Shown: positions 8,351-19,571, counted from the stretch's first letter. The stretch is DNA of 64,000 nucleotides from Stenotrophomonas maltophilia (GCF_039555535.1 NZ_CP154630.1:1935001-1999000); one strand, 5' to 3'. A program made the numbers and translations. The notes: generated from the letters alone by a model not told the origin.

Positions 8351-8557
8351 TCAGGGCGCGCGCCAGACGGTGGGTTCGGGTTGTGGCTTTGGAATGCGAT
8401 AACCGCCGATGTGTTCAAGCAGTTCATTGGTACGGCGCTGCTCGACCAGTACCTCACGCAGCAGGTTGCGCACGGCGAAGATGGCGAATGGCACCAGGAT
8501 CCAGACCAGGCTGATGCCCAACGCAAACAGGGTCAGCAGGGCTTTTGCACCATCCAT
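8351..8557 (-). CDS. Small single-pass membrane protein, unknown
   Basis: 68 residues from ATG 8557 (MDGAKALL). One strong transmembrane helix (about residues 5-29, LLTLFALGISLVWILVPFAI) is followed by a short charged helix and a Pro-rich tail. It resembles the small hypothetical membrane proteins often annotated in this family. It ends convergently close to the upstream acetyltransferase. No function can be assigned. Confidence 0.6.
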   Translation of the reverse strand: MDGAKALLTLFALGISLVWILVPFAIFAVRNLLREVLVEQRRTNELLEHIGGYRIPKPQPEPTVWRAP

Positions 8558-8615
8558 GCACGGCGTTCCTTGGTCGAAAGCAGCCACGCTAGCACGTGAC
8601 CGCTGCCGACGGATG

Positions 8616-9053
8616 TCAGCCGTTATGCCGAAGATGGATCAGCGGATACGGGCGCCCCTGCGAATCGAGCGGTGAGCGACCGGTTTCGACGAAGCCCATG
8701 CGCAGATAGAAGCCCACGGCCTGCGCGTTCTGCGCGTTGACGTCGGTGCTCAGCTGTGGGCAGAGGGTCAACGCGTGCTGCAGCAGTTGGCGACCAACCC
8801 CGGTGCCACGCACGTCCGGATCAATGAACAGCGCTTCCATGTGGGTGCCGTCGATCAGCATGAATCCGAGGGGGCGATCCTGTGCGTCGACAGCAACGGT
8901 CATCGGCGCCTGCGGCAGGAAACCGGCCACTTCGGCATCGATGGCCTGGCGGTCTTCGGCACTGAGGAAGTCGTGGGTGGCGTCGACGGCGCGACGCCAG
9001 AGGTCGACGAGGGCGGCGCCTTCGTCGGCGCGCGAGGGGCGCAGGTTGGTCAT
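8616..9053 (-). CDS. yjaB: GNAT N-acetyltransferase, YjaB-like
   Basis: 145 residues from ATG 9053 (MTNLRPSRADEGAAL); the longer frame upstream has no matching family sequence. The body follows E. coli YjaB closely: VDATHDFLSAEDR, FLPQAP, GFMLIDG, the acetyl-CoA loop DVRGTGVGRQLL, and a final GRPYPLIHL. YjaB is a GNAT enzyme of unsettled substrate. It is followed by the quinone reductase gene on the same strand, 69 bp apart. Confidence 0.88.
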   Translation of the reverse strand: MTNLRPSRADEGAALVDLWRRAVDATHDFLSAEDRQAIDAEVAGFLPQAPMTVAVDAQDRPLGFMLIDGTHMEALFIDPDVRGTGVGRQLLQHALTLCPQLSTDVNAQNAQAVGFYLRMGFVETGRSPLDSQGRPYPLIHLRHNG

Positions 9054-9121
9054 GGGTTCACCAAGGTGCTTCGGAAGAGTGCGAAGTATGAGGCTTTCCG
9101 GTAACGCCTGCAGGCGAAGAT

Positions 9122-9889
9122 TCATCCCGCGTCGCGGTGGCGGATGAAGGGGCTGTGCGCAGCTGCGTCGGCGCGCAGCACCACCCCATCCTCGAAATCA
9201 TCGCTGTCGTTGAAGGGCACGGTCGGCCATCGTTGCCAGCGTGCCAGCCGCTCGCGGTAGTCGCTGGTGGCCGCCGCCATTGCTTTGTCGTGCGCCTGCA
9301 CGCGATCCGCTGGCAGCCCGGAACGCACGCCGTGCACCACGAATGGTTCCATCACTTCGAAGCCGACGTAGCGCAGGCTGTACATCAACGGCCACAGCAG
9401 CAACCGGGTGTCGCCCTCGCGGCCGTCCACCGCGCATGCCCGCGCCGACGAGCCGGTGGTGACGCTCAGCAACGTGCGCTTGCCCTGCATCACGCCGTGC
9501 TCGTGGCGCTGCCGGCTGTTGTACATCGGCCCGTAGACGAGCACGCGGTCCAGCCAGCCCTTCAGCATGGCCGGAGCCGCGAACCACCACAGCGGGAACT
9601 GCAGGATCAGCAGGTCCGCGGCCCGCAGCATTCGCAGATGGCGCTGCACCTCGGCGGGCAGCTGGCCCTGCTCGGCGCTGTGCCGCTGTTCGCGTTGGGC
9701 GTCGAAGTGGTCGGGATGCAGGCGATGCGGATGGTGGTCAGCCGCTTCCAGCGGATCGAAGCGATCCGCATACAGGTCGATCACGTCCACCTGCAGGTTC
9801 TCATGCCGCAGCTGCTCGGCGGCCTGCGCGGCCAGATGTGCATTGAACGAGCGGGGCTCGGGGTGGGCAAGCAGGATCAGGGCGCGCAT
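9122..9889 (-). CDS. NAD(P)H-dependent quinone oxidoreductase, flavodoxin fold
   Basis: 255 residues. The N-terminus ALILLAHPEPRSFNAHL is the FMN/FAD-phosphate loop of the NQO1/MdaB/KefF superfamily, and LQFPLWWFAAPAMLKGWLDRVL is the second flavin-binding motif. Such enzymes make two-electron reductions of quinones and electrophiles, avoiding radical formation. It is divergent from an HxlR regulator 78 bp away, a common arrangement in which the regulator represses the reductase until an electrophile is sensed. Confidence 0.88.
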   Translation of the reverse strand: MRALILLAHPEPRSFNAHLAAQAAEQLRHENLQVDVIDLYADRFDPLEAADHHPHRLHPDHFDAQREQRHSAEQGQLPAEVQRHLRMLRAADLLILQFPLWWFAAPAMLKGWLDRVLVYGPMYNSRQRHEHGVMQGKRTLLSVTTGSSARACAVDGREGDTRLLLWPLMYSLRYVGFEVMEPFVVHGVRSGLPADRVQAHDKAMAAATSDYRERLARWQRWPTVPFNDSDDFEDGVVLRADAAAHSPFIRHRDAG

Positions 9890-9967
9890 GGGGCGAGGGG
9901 CTCATGGAGTGTGCGACCATCCTCGCGATGCCGGCCTGCCCCGGCAATTACGCACCTTGAGGTAACC

Positions 9968-10327
9968 ATGGCCTGTCCCGGAGACGTGTATGCCGCCGAC
10001 TGCTCCGCACGCGATGCGCTTGCGCTGATTTCAGGCAAGTGGGTGATGCTGCTGCTGCCGGCATTGGCGCAGGGCCCGCTTCGTAACGGCGTGTTGCTGC
10101 GGAAGATCGAAGGTATCTCGCAGAAGGTGTTGACCCAGACCCTGCGACAGCTGGAGCGCAATGGCCTGGTCGAGCGTTGCGAACGGGGCAGCAGGCCGCT
10201 GCATGTGGAGTACCGGTTGACCGAGGTTGCGCGCGGCCTGGTCGACACGCTGGCTGCCCTGGACCGCTGGGCCGAGCACAACTTTCCTGTGCTGGACGCC
10301 GCCCGTGAGCGCTTCGACGCGCGTTAG
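9968..10327 (+). CDS. HxlR-family winged-helix transcriptional regulator
   Basis: 119 residues from ATG 9968. HxlR architecture: an N-terminal Cys (CSARDALALISGKWVMLLL), then the winged helix with KIEGISQKVLTQTLRQLERNGLVER and VEYRLTE. The cysteines at about positions 3 and 12 are placed where HypR/QorR-type members sense electrophiles or oxidants. Divergent transcription from the quinone oxidoreductase suggests it controls that gene from the shared 78-bp intergenic region. Confidence 0.9.
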   Translation: MACPGDVYAADCSARDALALISGKWVMLLLPALAQGPLRNGVLLRKIEGISQKVLTQTLRQLERNGLVERCERGSRPLHVEYRLTEVARGLVDTLAALDRWAEHNFPVLDAARERFDAR

Positions 10328-10403
10328 CGGCGCCTGCACGACCCCGGGGCGTACAATGCGGCCCCGGCGGCCATCCTGGCCCAGTTGAAAAGCGAGAACC
10401 GCC

Positions 10404-10928
10404 ATGACCGATGTCCTGGGTGTACCGGTGCACGACGCCGATGAACACTGGATGCGCCATGCACTGGCCTTGGCCGAGCGCGCACAGCGTGACTTTGACG
10501 AGATCCCGGTTGGCGCGGTGCTGGTAAGCGCCGATGGCCAGCTGCTGGGCGAGGGCTGGAACCTCAATATTGCCTCGCACGATCCCAGCGCGCATGCCGA
10601 GATCGTGGCCATGCGGGCAGGGGGGAAGCTGCTGGCCAACCATCGCCTGCTGGGCAGCACCCTGTACGTGACCCTGGAGCCGTGCGCGATGTGCGCGATG
10701 GCGGTCGTGCATGCACGGGTATCGCGCTTGGTCTACGGCGCCAGCGATCCAAAGACCGGTGCGTGCGGCAGCGTGTTCGACCTGCTCGGTGATGCCCGCC
10801 ACAACCACCGGGTCGAGATCCACGGCGGGGTGCTGGCCAAGGAAGCCAGCACGCGCCTGACCAATTACTTCCGTGCCAAGCGCGGCAAGCCGCCGCTGCT
10901 GCTGGAAGACCACGTCGGCGAGGGCTGA
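10404..10928 (+). CDS. tadA: tRNA adenosine(34) deaminase TadA
   Basis: 174 residues. Cytidine/adenosine deaminase fold with the zinc site HAE (His64, catalytic Glu66) and PCAMC (Cys94, Cys97), plus the NHRLLG and GACGSVFDLL segments typical of TadA. It converts A34 to inosine in tRNA-Arg(ACG), letting one tRNA read CGU, CGC and CGA. Essential in most bacteria. orn follows 75 bp downstream. Confidence 0.96.
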   Translation: MTDVLGVPVHDADEHWMRHALALAERAQRDFDEIPVGAVLVSADGQLLGEGWNLNIASHDPSAHAEIVAMRAGGKLLANHRLLGSTLYVTLEPCAMCAMAVVHARVSRLVYGASDPKTGACGSVFDLLGDARHNHRVEIHGGVLAKEASTRLTNYFRAKRGKPPLLLEDHVGEG

Positions 10929-11003
10929 GGGGCGAACGGGTATGATGGGCGCCTCTTTCCTTCACCGGTAGGCCGCGCGCCTGCCCAGCAACGAGGCGAC
11001 ACA

Positions 11004-11576
11004 ATGGCGGACACCGGCGCGGCCAACGAACGACTTATCTGGATCGACCTGGAAATGACCGGGTTGGACACCGACAACGATTCGATCATCGAGATCGCCA
11101 CCGTGGTCACCGACGCCCAGCTCAACGTGCTGGCCGAAGGTCCGGAATTCGCCATCCATCATCCGCTGGAAACGCTGGAGGCGATGGATGAGTGGAACCG
11201 CAACCAGCATCGTCGTTCGGGCCTTTGGCAGCGCGTGGTGGACAGCACCACCACCCTTGGCCAGGCCGAGGCGCAGACGGTGAACTTCCTGGCCCAGTGG
11301 ATTCCTGCCGGCCTGTCGCCGATGTGCGGCAACTCGATCTGCCAGGACCGCCGCTTCCTGCACCGCCAGATGCCGCGCCTGGAGAAGTACTTCCACTACC
11401 GCAACCTGGACGTGTCCACGGTGAAGGAACTGGCCAAGCGCTGGGCGCCGACCGTGGCCGCCGGCGTCGGCAAGAACAGCAACCACACTGCCCTCAGCGA
11501 TGTGCATGACTCCATCGCCGAGCTGCGCCACTACCGCCAGTTCATGGGCGCGCTGTCGGGGCTGCCGGTTGCCTGA
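11004..11576 (+). CDS. orn: Oligoribonuclease
   Basis: 190 residues with the full DEDDh exonuclease set: Asp15 and Glu17 ([10 protein letters not shown]), Asp115 (SICQDRRF), His161 and Asp166 ([10 protein letters not shown]). It degrades RNA di- and short oligonucleotides to mononucleotides, including pGpG from c-di-GMP turnover, which matters in a genome region with two diguanylate cyclases. GAGG lies before the ATG. The palindrome at 11591-11628 probably ends its transcript. Confidence 0.97.
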   Translation: MADTGAANERLIWIDLEMTGLDTDNDSIIEIATVVTDAQLNVLAEGPEFAIHHPLETLEAMDEWNRNQHRRSGLWQRVVDSTTTLGQAEAQTVNFLAQWIPAGLSPMCGNSICQDRRFLHRQMPRLEKYFHYRNLDVSTVKELAKRWAPTVAAGVGKNSNHTALSDVHDSIAELRHYRQFMGALSGLPVA

Positions 11577-11590
11577 TGCTGTCACTCGTT

Positions 11591-11628
11591 GGGGTCGGAT
11601 CCCTTTCCTGCGGAAAGGGCTCTGACCC
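11591..11628. repeat. Intergenic palindrome, GGGGTC...GACCCC family
   Basis: An imperfect inverted repeat with arms GGGGTCGGATCCCTTTCC and GGAAAGGGCTCTGACCCC around a TGC loop, just after orn. A second member in opposite orientation lies at 12576-12614. The two flank the EcsC gene. It could act as a terminator and probably belongs to a dispersed repeat family. Confidence 0.75.
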
Positions 11629-11682
11629 CTCTGTCGTACCCCGCGACGAACCGTTCAACTCCCTGGCGCTAAGATCGGCGCC

Positions 11683-12555
11683 ATGAACGAGCCCATCCTG
11701 CTCCCCCGCGACATCGCCCACGACGCCCGCGACTGGTCCGACCTGCAGCGGGCGGTGGCCCTGCTGGAAGCGCCGACCCTGACCGCGCGCATGGCCAACC
11801 TGGTCGGCACGCCGCTGGAGTTCGCGGTGAAGGCGCTGCCCAGCTCGGTCTCCAATCGCATCCATGGTGCCGTGCAGGCGGCGCTGTCCAAGTCCGCGCA
11901 GGCCGCGCTGTGGAGCATGGACAACACGCCGGGCAAAGGCGCTTCAACCCGTTGGCACAAACTGGCGGCGGCCACCTCCGGCGCGGTCGGCGGGGCGTTC
12001 GGCTTCGCGGCCTTGTTCATCGAGCTGCCGGTGTCGACCACCATCATGATGCGCGCGGTGGCCGACGTGGCCCGCAGCGAGGGCTTCGACCTGTCCGAGT
12101 TCAGCACCCGCCAGGCCTGCCTGGAGGTATTCGCGCTGGGTGGCAACTCGCCGCGTGATGACGCCAGCGAGACCGGTTACTACCTGGCCCGCGGCTTCAC
12201 CACCGACGTGATGCGGCATCTGTCGGCCGAACTGGCCGGGCGTGTGGTGACCGGCCGTGACCTGACCCTGGGCGTGGCGCCGAAGGAAGCCGGCAAGCTG
12301 CTGGCGAAGATGGTGGAGAAGGTGGCGGCGCGTTTCGGCGTAGTGGTCACCGAGAAATTCGCCGCGCAGGCGGTGCCGATTGTCGGTGCCGCTGCCGGGG
12401 CAACGCTCAATACCATGTTCACCGACTACTACCAGGACATGGCGCGTGGCCACTTCATCGTGCGCCGGCTGGAGCTGAAGTACGGGGAAGATGTGGTGCG
12501 CACCTGCTATGACCGGGTGGCACATGGTGGCGTGTTGATCGAGCCGACGCTGTAA
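11683..12555 (+). CDS. EcsC family protein
   Basis: 290 residues. The EcsC signature covers most of the length: an amphipathic N-terminal helix region, the Gly/Ala-rich segment SGAVGGAFGFAALFIELPVSTTIMMR, and a second hydrophobic helical block near the C-terminus (AAQAVPIVGAAAGATLN). In Bacillus, EcsC lies with the EcsAB transporter; in Proteobacteria it is solitary, as here, and its role is unknown. No partner ABC transporter is nearby. It is boxed by two related inverted palindromes. Confidence 0.87.
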   Translation: MNEPILLPRDIAHDARDWSDLQRAVALLEAPTLTARMANLVGTPLEFAVKALPSSVSNRIHGAVQAALSKSAQAALWSMDNTPGKGASTRWHKLAAATSGAVGGAFGFAALFIELPVSTTIMMRAVADVARSEGFDLSEFSTRQACLEVFALGGNSPRDDASETGYYLARGFTTDVMRHLSAELAGRVVTGRDLTLGVAPKEAGKLLAKMVEKVAARFGVVVTEKFAAQAVPIVGAAAGATLNTMFTDYYQDMARGHFIVRRLELKYGEDVVRTCYDRVAHGGVLIEPTL

Positions 12556-12575
12556 CCGGCTTTGGGGTCGCTTTT

Positions 12576-12614
12576 GGGGTCAGAGCCCTTTGCGTTGCCA
12601 AGGGATCCGACCCC
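12576..12614. repeat. Intergenic palindrome, second copy in inverse orientation
   Basis: Arms GGGGTCAGAGCCCTT and AAGGGATCCGACCCC. Its right arm is the reverse complement of the left arm of the 11591 copy, so the two copies face each other around the EcsC gene. Confidence 0.75.
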
Positions 12615-12726
12615 TGGGCAGGCCATCCTTGCCTGCCGGGCACAACTGTTTTGCCACGACACGCCTGTTGCCTTTCGCAGGCGGTCCCCATTCTTGCTGG
12701 CACTCCCCCTGCAAGAGATGTCCGCC

Positions 12727-13842
12727 ATGTTGTTCACCTCCCACCGTCTGGGCCCGCTGACCCTGCCCAACCGCATCGTGATGCCGCCGATGACCCGCTC
12801 GCGTGCGGCTGCCGGCAACGTTGCCACCGCCGAGATGGCGACCTATTACGCGCAGCGTGCCGGTGCCGGCCTGATCGTCAGCGAAGGCACCCAGATCAGC
12901 CCGCAGGGCCAGGGCTATGCCTGGACGCCGGGCATCCACAGCCCCGAACAGGTAAAGGGCTGGCGGCAGGTGACCGATGCGGTGCACGCCGCCGGTGGCC
13001 GCATCTACGCGCAGCTGTGGCACGTCGGCCGCGTCTCGCATGTGGCCCTGCAGCCCGATGGCGCGGCGCCGGTGTCGTCCTCGGCATTGCTGGCCGAAGG
13101 CGTGAAAGTGTTCGTCGACCCGACAGGGGCAGGTCCCGAAGCCGGCGTCGGCGAGATGATCCAGCATTCGATGCCGCGTGCGCTGCGCGCCGACGAGATT
13201 CCGGGCATCGTCGCCGATTACGCGCAGGCCGCCCGCAATGCGCTGGAGGCGGGCTTCGACGGCGTCGAACTGCATGGCGCCAATGGCTACCTGATCAACC
13301 AGTTCATCGACTCGCAGGCCAACCAGCGCACCGACGGCTACGGCGGTTCGCTGCAGAATCGGCTGCGCTTCCTGCGCGAGGTGGTGCAGGCGGTAGTCGC
13401 AGTGGCCGGCGGTGATCGCGTTGGCGTGCGCCTGGCGCCGCTGACCACGCTGCAGGGCGCGGTGGACGATACGCCGCAAGCGACATATCTCGCTGCCGCG
13501 CACCTGCTCGGTGAGATGGGGGTGGGCTACCTGCACATTGCCGAGGCTGATTGGGACGATGCACCGCCGATGCCGGTGGCCTTCAAGCAGGCGCTGCGCA
13601 TGGTCTACCCGGGCACGCTGATCTACGCAGGCAAGTACACCGCCGATCGCGCCGGGCAGGCGCTGGCCGAAGGCTGGGCCGACCTGATCGGTTTCGGCCG
13701 GCCGTTCATTGCCAACCCGGACTTGCCGGAGCGTCTGCGTCTGGGGGCGGAATTGAACCCGCCGGATCGGGCGACGTTCTTTGGCGGTGGTGCGGTGGGC
13801 TTCATCGACTACCCGGCGTTGGAGGAACGCGCCGTCGCCTGA
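12727..13842 (+). CDS. nemA: NADH:flavin oxidoreductase, old yellow enzyme family
   Basis: 371 residues from ATG 12727 (MLFTSHRLGPLTLPNRIV); ATG 12718 adds three residues and is a possible alternative. It is a complete FMN-containing TIM barrel: PPMTRSRA near the start, the substrate-site His/Asn pair in LHGANGYL, then FIDSQANQRTDGYGGSLQNR and a C-terminal DLIGFGRPFIANPDLPERL. NemA/XenB-type enzymes reduce activated C=C bonds, nitro compounds and N-ethylmaleimide. Length matches the family (about 365). No regulator is adjacent. The exact symbol is by family resemblance. Confidence 0.88.
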   Translation: MLFTSHRLGPLTLPNRIVMPPMTRSRAAAGNVATAEMATYYAQRAGAGLIVSEGTQISPQGQGYAWTPGIHSPEQVKGWRQVTDAVHAAGGRIYAQLWHVGRVSHVALQPDGAAPVSSSALLAEGVKVFVDPTGAGPEAGVGEMIQHSMPRALRADEIPGIVADYAQAARNALEAGFDGVELHGANGYLINQFIDSQANQRTDGYGGSLQNRLRFLREVVQAVVAVAGGDRVGVRLAPLTTLQGAVDDTPQATYLAAAHLLGEMGVGYLHIAEADWDDAPPMPVAFKQALRMVYPGTLIYAGKYTADRAGQALAEGWADLIGFGRPFIANPDLPERLRLGAELNPPDRATFFGGGAVGFIDYPALEERAVA

Positions 13843-13853
13843 TCGGGGAGGTT

Positions 13854-13917
13854 GCCGGCCAGTGGTCGGCACTACCGGCGCATGGAAATGGGGTGGGTGC
13901 CGACCCTTGGTCGGCAC
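13854..13917. repeat. SMAG-type REP pair
   Basis: Two palindromic units: one read on the minus strand as GTAGTGCCGACCACTGGCCG, the other centred on GTGCCGACCCTTGGTCGGCA. They sit between convergent genes. Confidence 0.75.
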
Positions 13918-13931
13918 TCTCCCGGGATGGA

Positions 13932-14741
13932 TCAGGGCTTGTCGCGCACCAGCGCATCCGCCTCGACCACGCCGCCATCCTTGCCATGCAGGTACAGGTG
14001 CATGTCCTGCTGCGGATACGGAATGTTGATACCGGCCTTGTCATAGCCCAGCTTCAGCTGTTCCAGCAGCGTCACCTTGGTGCCGAACCAGTCGGCCGAC
14101 TTCACGTAGCAGCGGATGCCCAGGTTGATCGCATGCGCTCCGAGTTCGTACACCACCACGTCCGGTGCCGGCGTCTGCAGCACGCGCGGGTCGGCCTTCA
14201 TCAGTGCCAGTGCGGTGTCGCGTGCCAGCTGGATGTTGTCTTCGTAGCCGATGCCGATCACCAGTTCGACGCGGCGGGTCGGTTCGGCGGTGAGGTTGAT
14301 GATCGGTGCGGCGGTGATCAGCGTGTTCGGGATGGTCGTGTGCTGGTTGTCGGCACCGGTAAGGACGGTCTGGAAGATGCGCACTTCGCGCACCGTGCCG
14401 GTCTGCCCGGCCACGGTCACTACGTCGCCGACACGGAACGGGCGCAGCGTCACCAGCATCACGCCCGAGGCGATGTTGGACAGCGAATCCTTCAATGCCA
14501 GACCGACGGCCAGGCCAGCGGTGCCGAGCACGGCCAGCAGCGGGGTGATCTTCACGCCGAGCGTGTCGATGGCCAGCAGCGCCACGATCACCAGTGAGGT
14601 GGCATAGACCACGTTGCGCAGGAAGGTGCCCAGCATCGGGTCCACGCCCATGCGCGCTGTGGCGCGCGGCATCGCGTTGGACAGGCGACGCGCCACCCAC
14701 AGGCCGACCAGCAGCACCACGATGGCGGCGAGCAACGGCAC
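13932..14741 (-). CDS. MscS-family mechanosensitive channel, probably 5'-truncated by a frameshift
   Basis: Visible as 269 residues from GTG 14741. Three transmembrane helices at the N-terminus lead to the pore helix (AVLGTAGLAVGLALKDSLSNIASG), then the MscS beta domain (RPFRVGDVVTVAGQTGTVREVRIFQT) and the cytoplasmic alpha/beta domain. Small-conductance channels release solutes on osmotic downshock. Reading the same frame upstream of 14741 gives plausible coding sequence (PWFHSLDWERLLETYG) back to a stop with no ATG. An ATG with a natural N-terminus (MIAAAAP) lies in another frame near 14832. This suggests one base was lost or gained around 14790-14820. Confidence 0.8.
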   Translation of the reverse strand: MPLLAAIVVLLVGLWVARRLSNAMPRATARMGVDPMLGTFLRNVVYATSLVIVALLAIDTLGVKITPLLAVLGTAGLAVGLALKDSLSNIASGVMLVTLRPFRVGDVVTVAGQTGTVREVRIFQTVLTGADNQHTTIPNTLITAAPIINLTAEPTRRVELVIGIGYEDNIQLARDTALALMKADPRVLQTPAPDVVVYELGAHAINLGIRCYVKSADWFGTKVTLLEQLKLGYDKAGINIPYPQQDMHLYLHGKDGGVVEADALVRDKP

Positions 14742-14884
14742 GCCATAGGTTTCCAGCAGGCGTTCCCAGTCGAGCGAGTGGAACCAGGGCGTTGCGGCGG
14801 GGGCGGCGGGTGGGAGCTGCTGCGGCGATCATGCGGACATCCTTTGCTGCGAAGGGCAGGGCGTGCGTGCACGCCAGAAACACG

Positions 14885-14906
14885 AAGCCCCGCAGAGGCG
14901 GGGCTT
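14885..14906 (-). terminator. Rho-independent terminator of ppsA
   Basis: AAGCCCCGC/GCGGGGCTT hairpin 64 bp downstream of the ppsA stop, followed on the minus strand by a T-rich stretch (TTCGTGTTTCT). Confidence 0.7.
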
Positions 14907-14969
14907 GCGTGCAGCAGCAGTATGGGCTGACGCCGATGAACACGACGTCAGCCTGCGGCCATCAGTGCA

Positions 14970-17348
<2,379 letters not shown>

Positions 17349-17439
17349 GCGCGATGCTCCGTTTGGCCATCGCCCGAGGCGGGCTGAGTGGCCGCGTCCG
17401 TAGGAAGAAGCCGATATGATGCCGGGCAGAGCACCGTCG

Positions 17440-17453
17440 GCACAAGCTTGTGC
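17440..17453. promoter_or_regulatory. Perfect 14-bp palindrome in the ppsA/ppsR intergenic region
   Basis: GCACAAGCTTGTGC lies 40 bp before the ppsR start, followed by GGCGGCCTTTTT. It may be an operator, or a hairpin plus T-run acting as an attenuator in the ppsR leader. The sequence alone cannot decide. Confidence 0.4.
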
Positions 17454-17492
17454 TGGCGGCCTTTTTAAGCTTTGTAGGGGGTAAAAGCGCGC

Positions 17493-18314
17493 ATGTCGAC
17501 CATCCGTCCGGTGTTCTACGTTTCCGATGGAACCGGTATCACCGCTGAAACCATTGGGCATAGCCTGTTGACCCAGTTCTCCGGGTTCAGCTTCATTACC
17601 GACCGGATGTCGTTTGTCGACGACCCCGAAAAAGCGCGTGAAGCCTGTGCCCGGATCCAGGCGGCGGGGGAGCGGTACCAGGTCCGGCCGATCGTGGTGA
17701 ACTCCTGCGTGGACCAGAGCCTGAGCCTGATCCTGGCCGACAGCGGGGCACTGATGCTGGATGTGTTTGCGCCGTTCATCGAGCCGCTGGAGCGTGAACT
17801 GGCCAGTCCGCGCCTGGCCCGGGTCGGCCAGGCCCACGGCATGGTCGACTTCGATACCTACCACCGCCGCATCAACGCGATGAACTTCGCCCTGACCCAC
17901 GATGACGGCATCGCGGTGAACTACGACGACGCCGACGTGATCCTGGTGGCGGTGTCGCGTGCCGGCAAGACGCCCACCTGCATCTACCTGGCCCTGCATT
18001 ACGGGGTGCGCGCGGCCAACTACCCGCTGACCGACGAGGATCTGGAAAGCGACCGCCTGCCGCCGCGACTGCGCAACTACCGGCGCAAGCTGTTCGGCCT
18101 GACCATCGACCCGGACCGCCTGCAGCAGATCCGCCAGGAGCGCCGCCCGAACTCGCGCTACGCCAACCTGGACACCTGCAAGCGCGAGGTGGCCGCGGCC
18201 GAGGTGATGTTCCAGATGGAGCGGATCCCGACCCTGAGCACCACCCACACCTCGATCGAGGAGATCTCCAGCAAGGTGCTGGCCACGCTGGGGCTGCAGC
18301 GCGAGCTGTATTGA
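17493..18314 (+). CDS. ppsR: PEP synthase regulatory protein (bifunctional kinase/pyrophosphorylase)
   Basis: 273 residues, DUF299/PSRP family. N-terminal [20 protein letters not shown] and the P-loop-like [15 protein letters not shown] are diagnostic. PpsR uses ADP to phosphorylate a Thr beside the catalytic His of PpsA, switching it off, and uses phosphate to reverse this. Divergent arrangement with ppsA, 144 bp apart, is the usual proteobacterial layout. Confidence 0.96.
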   Translation: MSTIRPVFYVSDGTGITAETIGHSLLTQFSGFSFITDRMSFVDDPEKAREACARIQAAGERYQVRPIVVNSCVDQSLSLILADSGALMLDVFAPFIEPLERELASPRLARVGQAHGMVDFDTYHRRINAMNFALTHDDGIAVNYDDADVILVAVSRAGKTPTCIYLALHYGVRAANYPLTDEDLESDRLPPRLRNYRRKLFGLTIDPDRLQQIRQERRPNSRYANLDTCKREVAAAEVMFQMERIPTLSTTHTSIEEISSKVLATLGLQRELY

Positions 18315-18341
18315 GGCGCGCGCCCAGTGGATGCTGGGCCC

Positions 18342-18416
18342 TGTCGAGCCGAGCCCACGCTCGGCTGCCCTTCGGCCAGAACCCGGTGGCCCAGCCGAGC
18401 ATGGGCTCGGCGCTAC
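18342..18416. repeat. SMAG-type REP pair, inverted
   Basis: GTCGAGCCGAGCCCACGCTC and, 25 bp on, the inverse unit AGCCGAGCATGGGCTCGGCG ending CTAC. They face each other between ppsR and the DUF1249 gene. Confidence 0.8.
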
Positions 18417-18493
18417 AGCGGTGACAGCGACCGGCGGGTTGGCTGTGCCTCGAACCGCCCCCACGTTGAAGCACCAACGTGTAGGATCGACCC

Positions 18494-19003
18494 ATGGCCC
18501 GAGCCTTGCCCCGTACCGAACGCATTCCCCGCCTGAGCCGGCTGAGCTGGCTCATGGGCCTGTACGCGGAAAACTACCGCCATCTGGTGCGCCTGTTCGA
18601 ACCGGCCGGACTGGCGGCGGGCAGCTACATTTCCTCGATCGGCGACGGCCTGGACGTGCGCCTGGACGTGATCGAGTGCCACCGCTACACGGTGGAGCTG
18701 CGCCTGACCTACGATCTGGCCGACCCGGTCACCGGCGAACCGGATCCGTCGGCCTATGTGCGCCTGTACCGTGACGCGCGCCAGGCCGAGACCACCCATT
18801 GCTACGTCGGCCGCCGCTGGCAGGACACCATGGGCCTTTACCCGCCGCCAGCGGAGCTGATCAGCCACCGCATGCGGATGAACACCTTCCTTGGCAAGTG
18901 GCTGGAATACCTGGCCGAGCGCGGCCACGGCGTGGCCACCCTGCGCCGTGATCCCGATGGCGCGGATACGCCTGCCGAACGCCGCCTGTCGCTGGTGCGC
19001 TGA
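18494..19003 (+). CDS. DUF1249 family protein (YqiB-like)
   Basis: 169 residues. The DUF1249 hallmarks are [16 protein letters not shown] near the N-terminus, [17 protein letters not shown] in the middle, and [15 protein letters not shown] near the end. The family is widespread in gamma-proteobacteria and usually sits next to Nudix genes (as nudF-yqiB in E. coli); here a Nudix hydrolase follows 42 bp downstream. Biochemical role is unknown. Confidence 0.88.
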   Translation: MARALPRTERIPRLSRLSWLMGLYAENYRHLVRLFEPAGLAAGSYISSIGDGLDVRLDVIECHRYTVELRLTYDLADPVTGEPDPSAYVRLYRDARQAETTHCYVGRRWQDTMGLYPPPAELISHRMRMNTFLGKWLEYLAERGHGVATLRRDPDGADTPAERRLSLVR

Positions 19004-19045
19004 TCGGCCATAATCCACGGCTGACCTGCTGCTGGATGCTGCCCC

Positions 19046-19534
19046 ATGCCGTATACCCCGATCGTCGCCACCCTGGGCTACGTGCTGTCGCCTGATCGTC
19101 GCCAGGTGCTGATGATCCATCGCAACACCCGTCCTGGTGACCATCACCTGGGCAAGTACAACGGCCTGGGCGGCAAGATCGAGGCGGACGAGGACGTGGC
19201 CGCCAGCATGCGCCGCGAGATCCAGGAAGAGGCCGGCATCGACTGCACTGGCATGCGCCTGCGCGGCACCCTCAGCTGGCCGGGCTTCGGCAAGCACGGC
19301 GAGGACTGGCTGGGCTTCGTGTTCGTCATCGATACCTTCGAAGGTACCCCGCACGGCGGCAACGACGAAGGCACGCTGGAATGGGTCGACCTGGAAAAGC
19401 TGGACACGCTTCCGATGTGGGAGGGCGACCGCAACTTCCTGCCGCTGGTGTTCGACGCCGACCCGCGCCCGTTCCACGGAGTGATGCCGTACAAGGACGG
19501 GCGCATGGTCAGCTGGTCCTACAGCCGCCTGTGA
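19046..19534 (+). CDS. Nudix hydrolase, 8-oxo-dGTP diphosphatase type
   Basis: 162 residues. Complete Nudix box (G, then KIEADED, then REIQEEAG) at about residues 39-61, preceded by KYNGLGG, which with the later WPGFGKHGEDWLGFVF segment resembles MutT/MTH1-type sanitising enzymes that remove oxidised purine nucleotides. It follows the DUF1249 gene and is probably co-transcribed. Exact substrate not determined. Confidence 0.88.
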   Translation: MPYTPIVATLGYVLSPDRRQVLMIHRNTRPGDHHLGKYNGLGGKIEADEDVAASMRREIQEEAGIDCTGMRLRGTLSWPGFGKHGEDWLGFVFVIDTFEGTPHGGNDEGTLEWVDLEKLDTLPMWEGDRNFLPLVFDADPRPFHGVMPYKDGRMVSWSYSRL

Positions 19535-19571
19535 ACCAGGGAATCGGATCGGTGCCAACCATTCCGGTGGG

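Noticed and set aside
17349..18464. N-terminal extension of ppsA
   Set aside because: TTG 17348 has a good ribosome site and gives the family length; the extension is antisense to ppsR.
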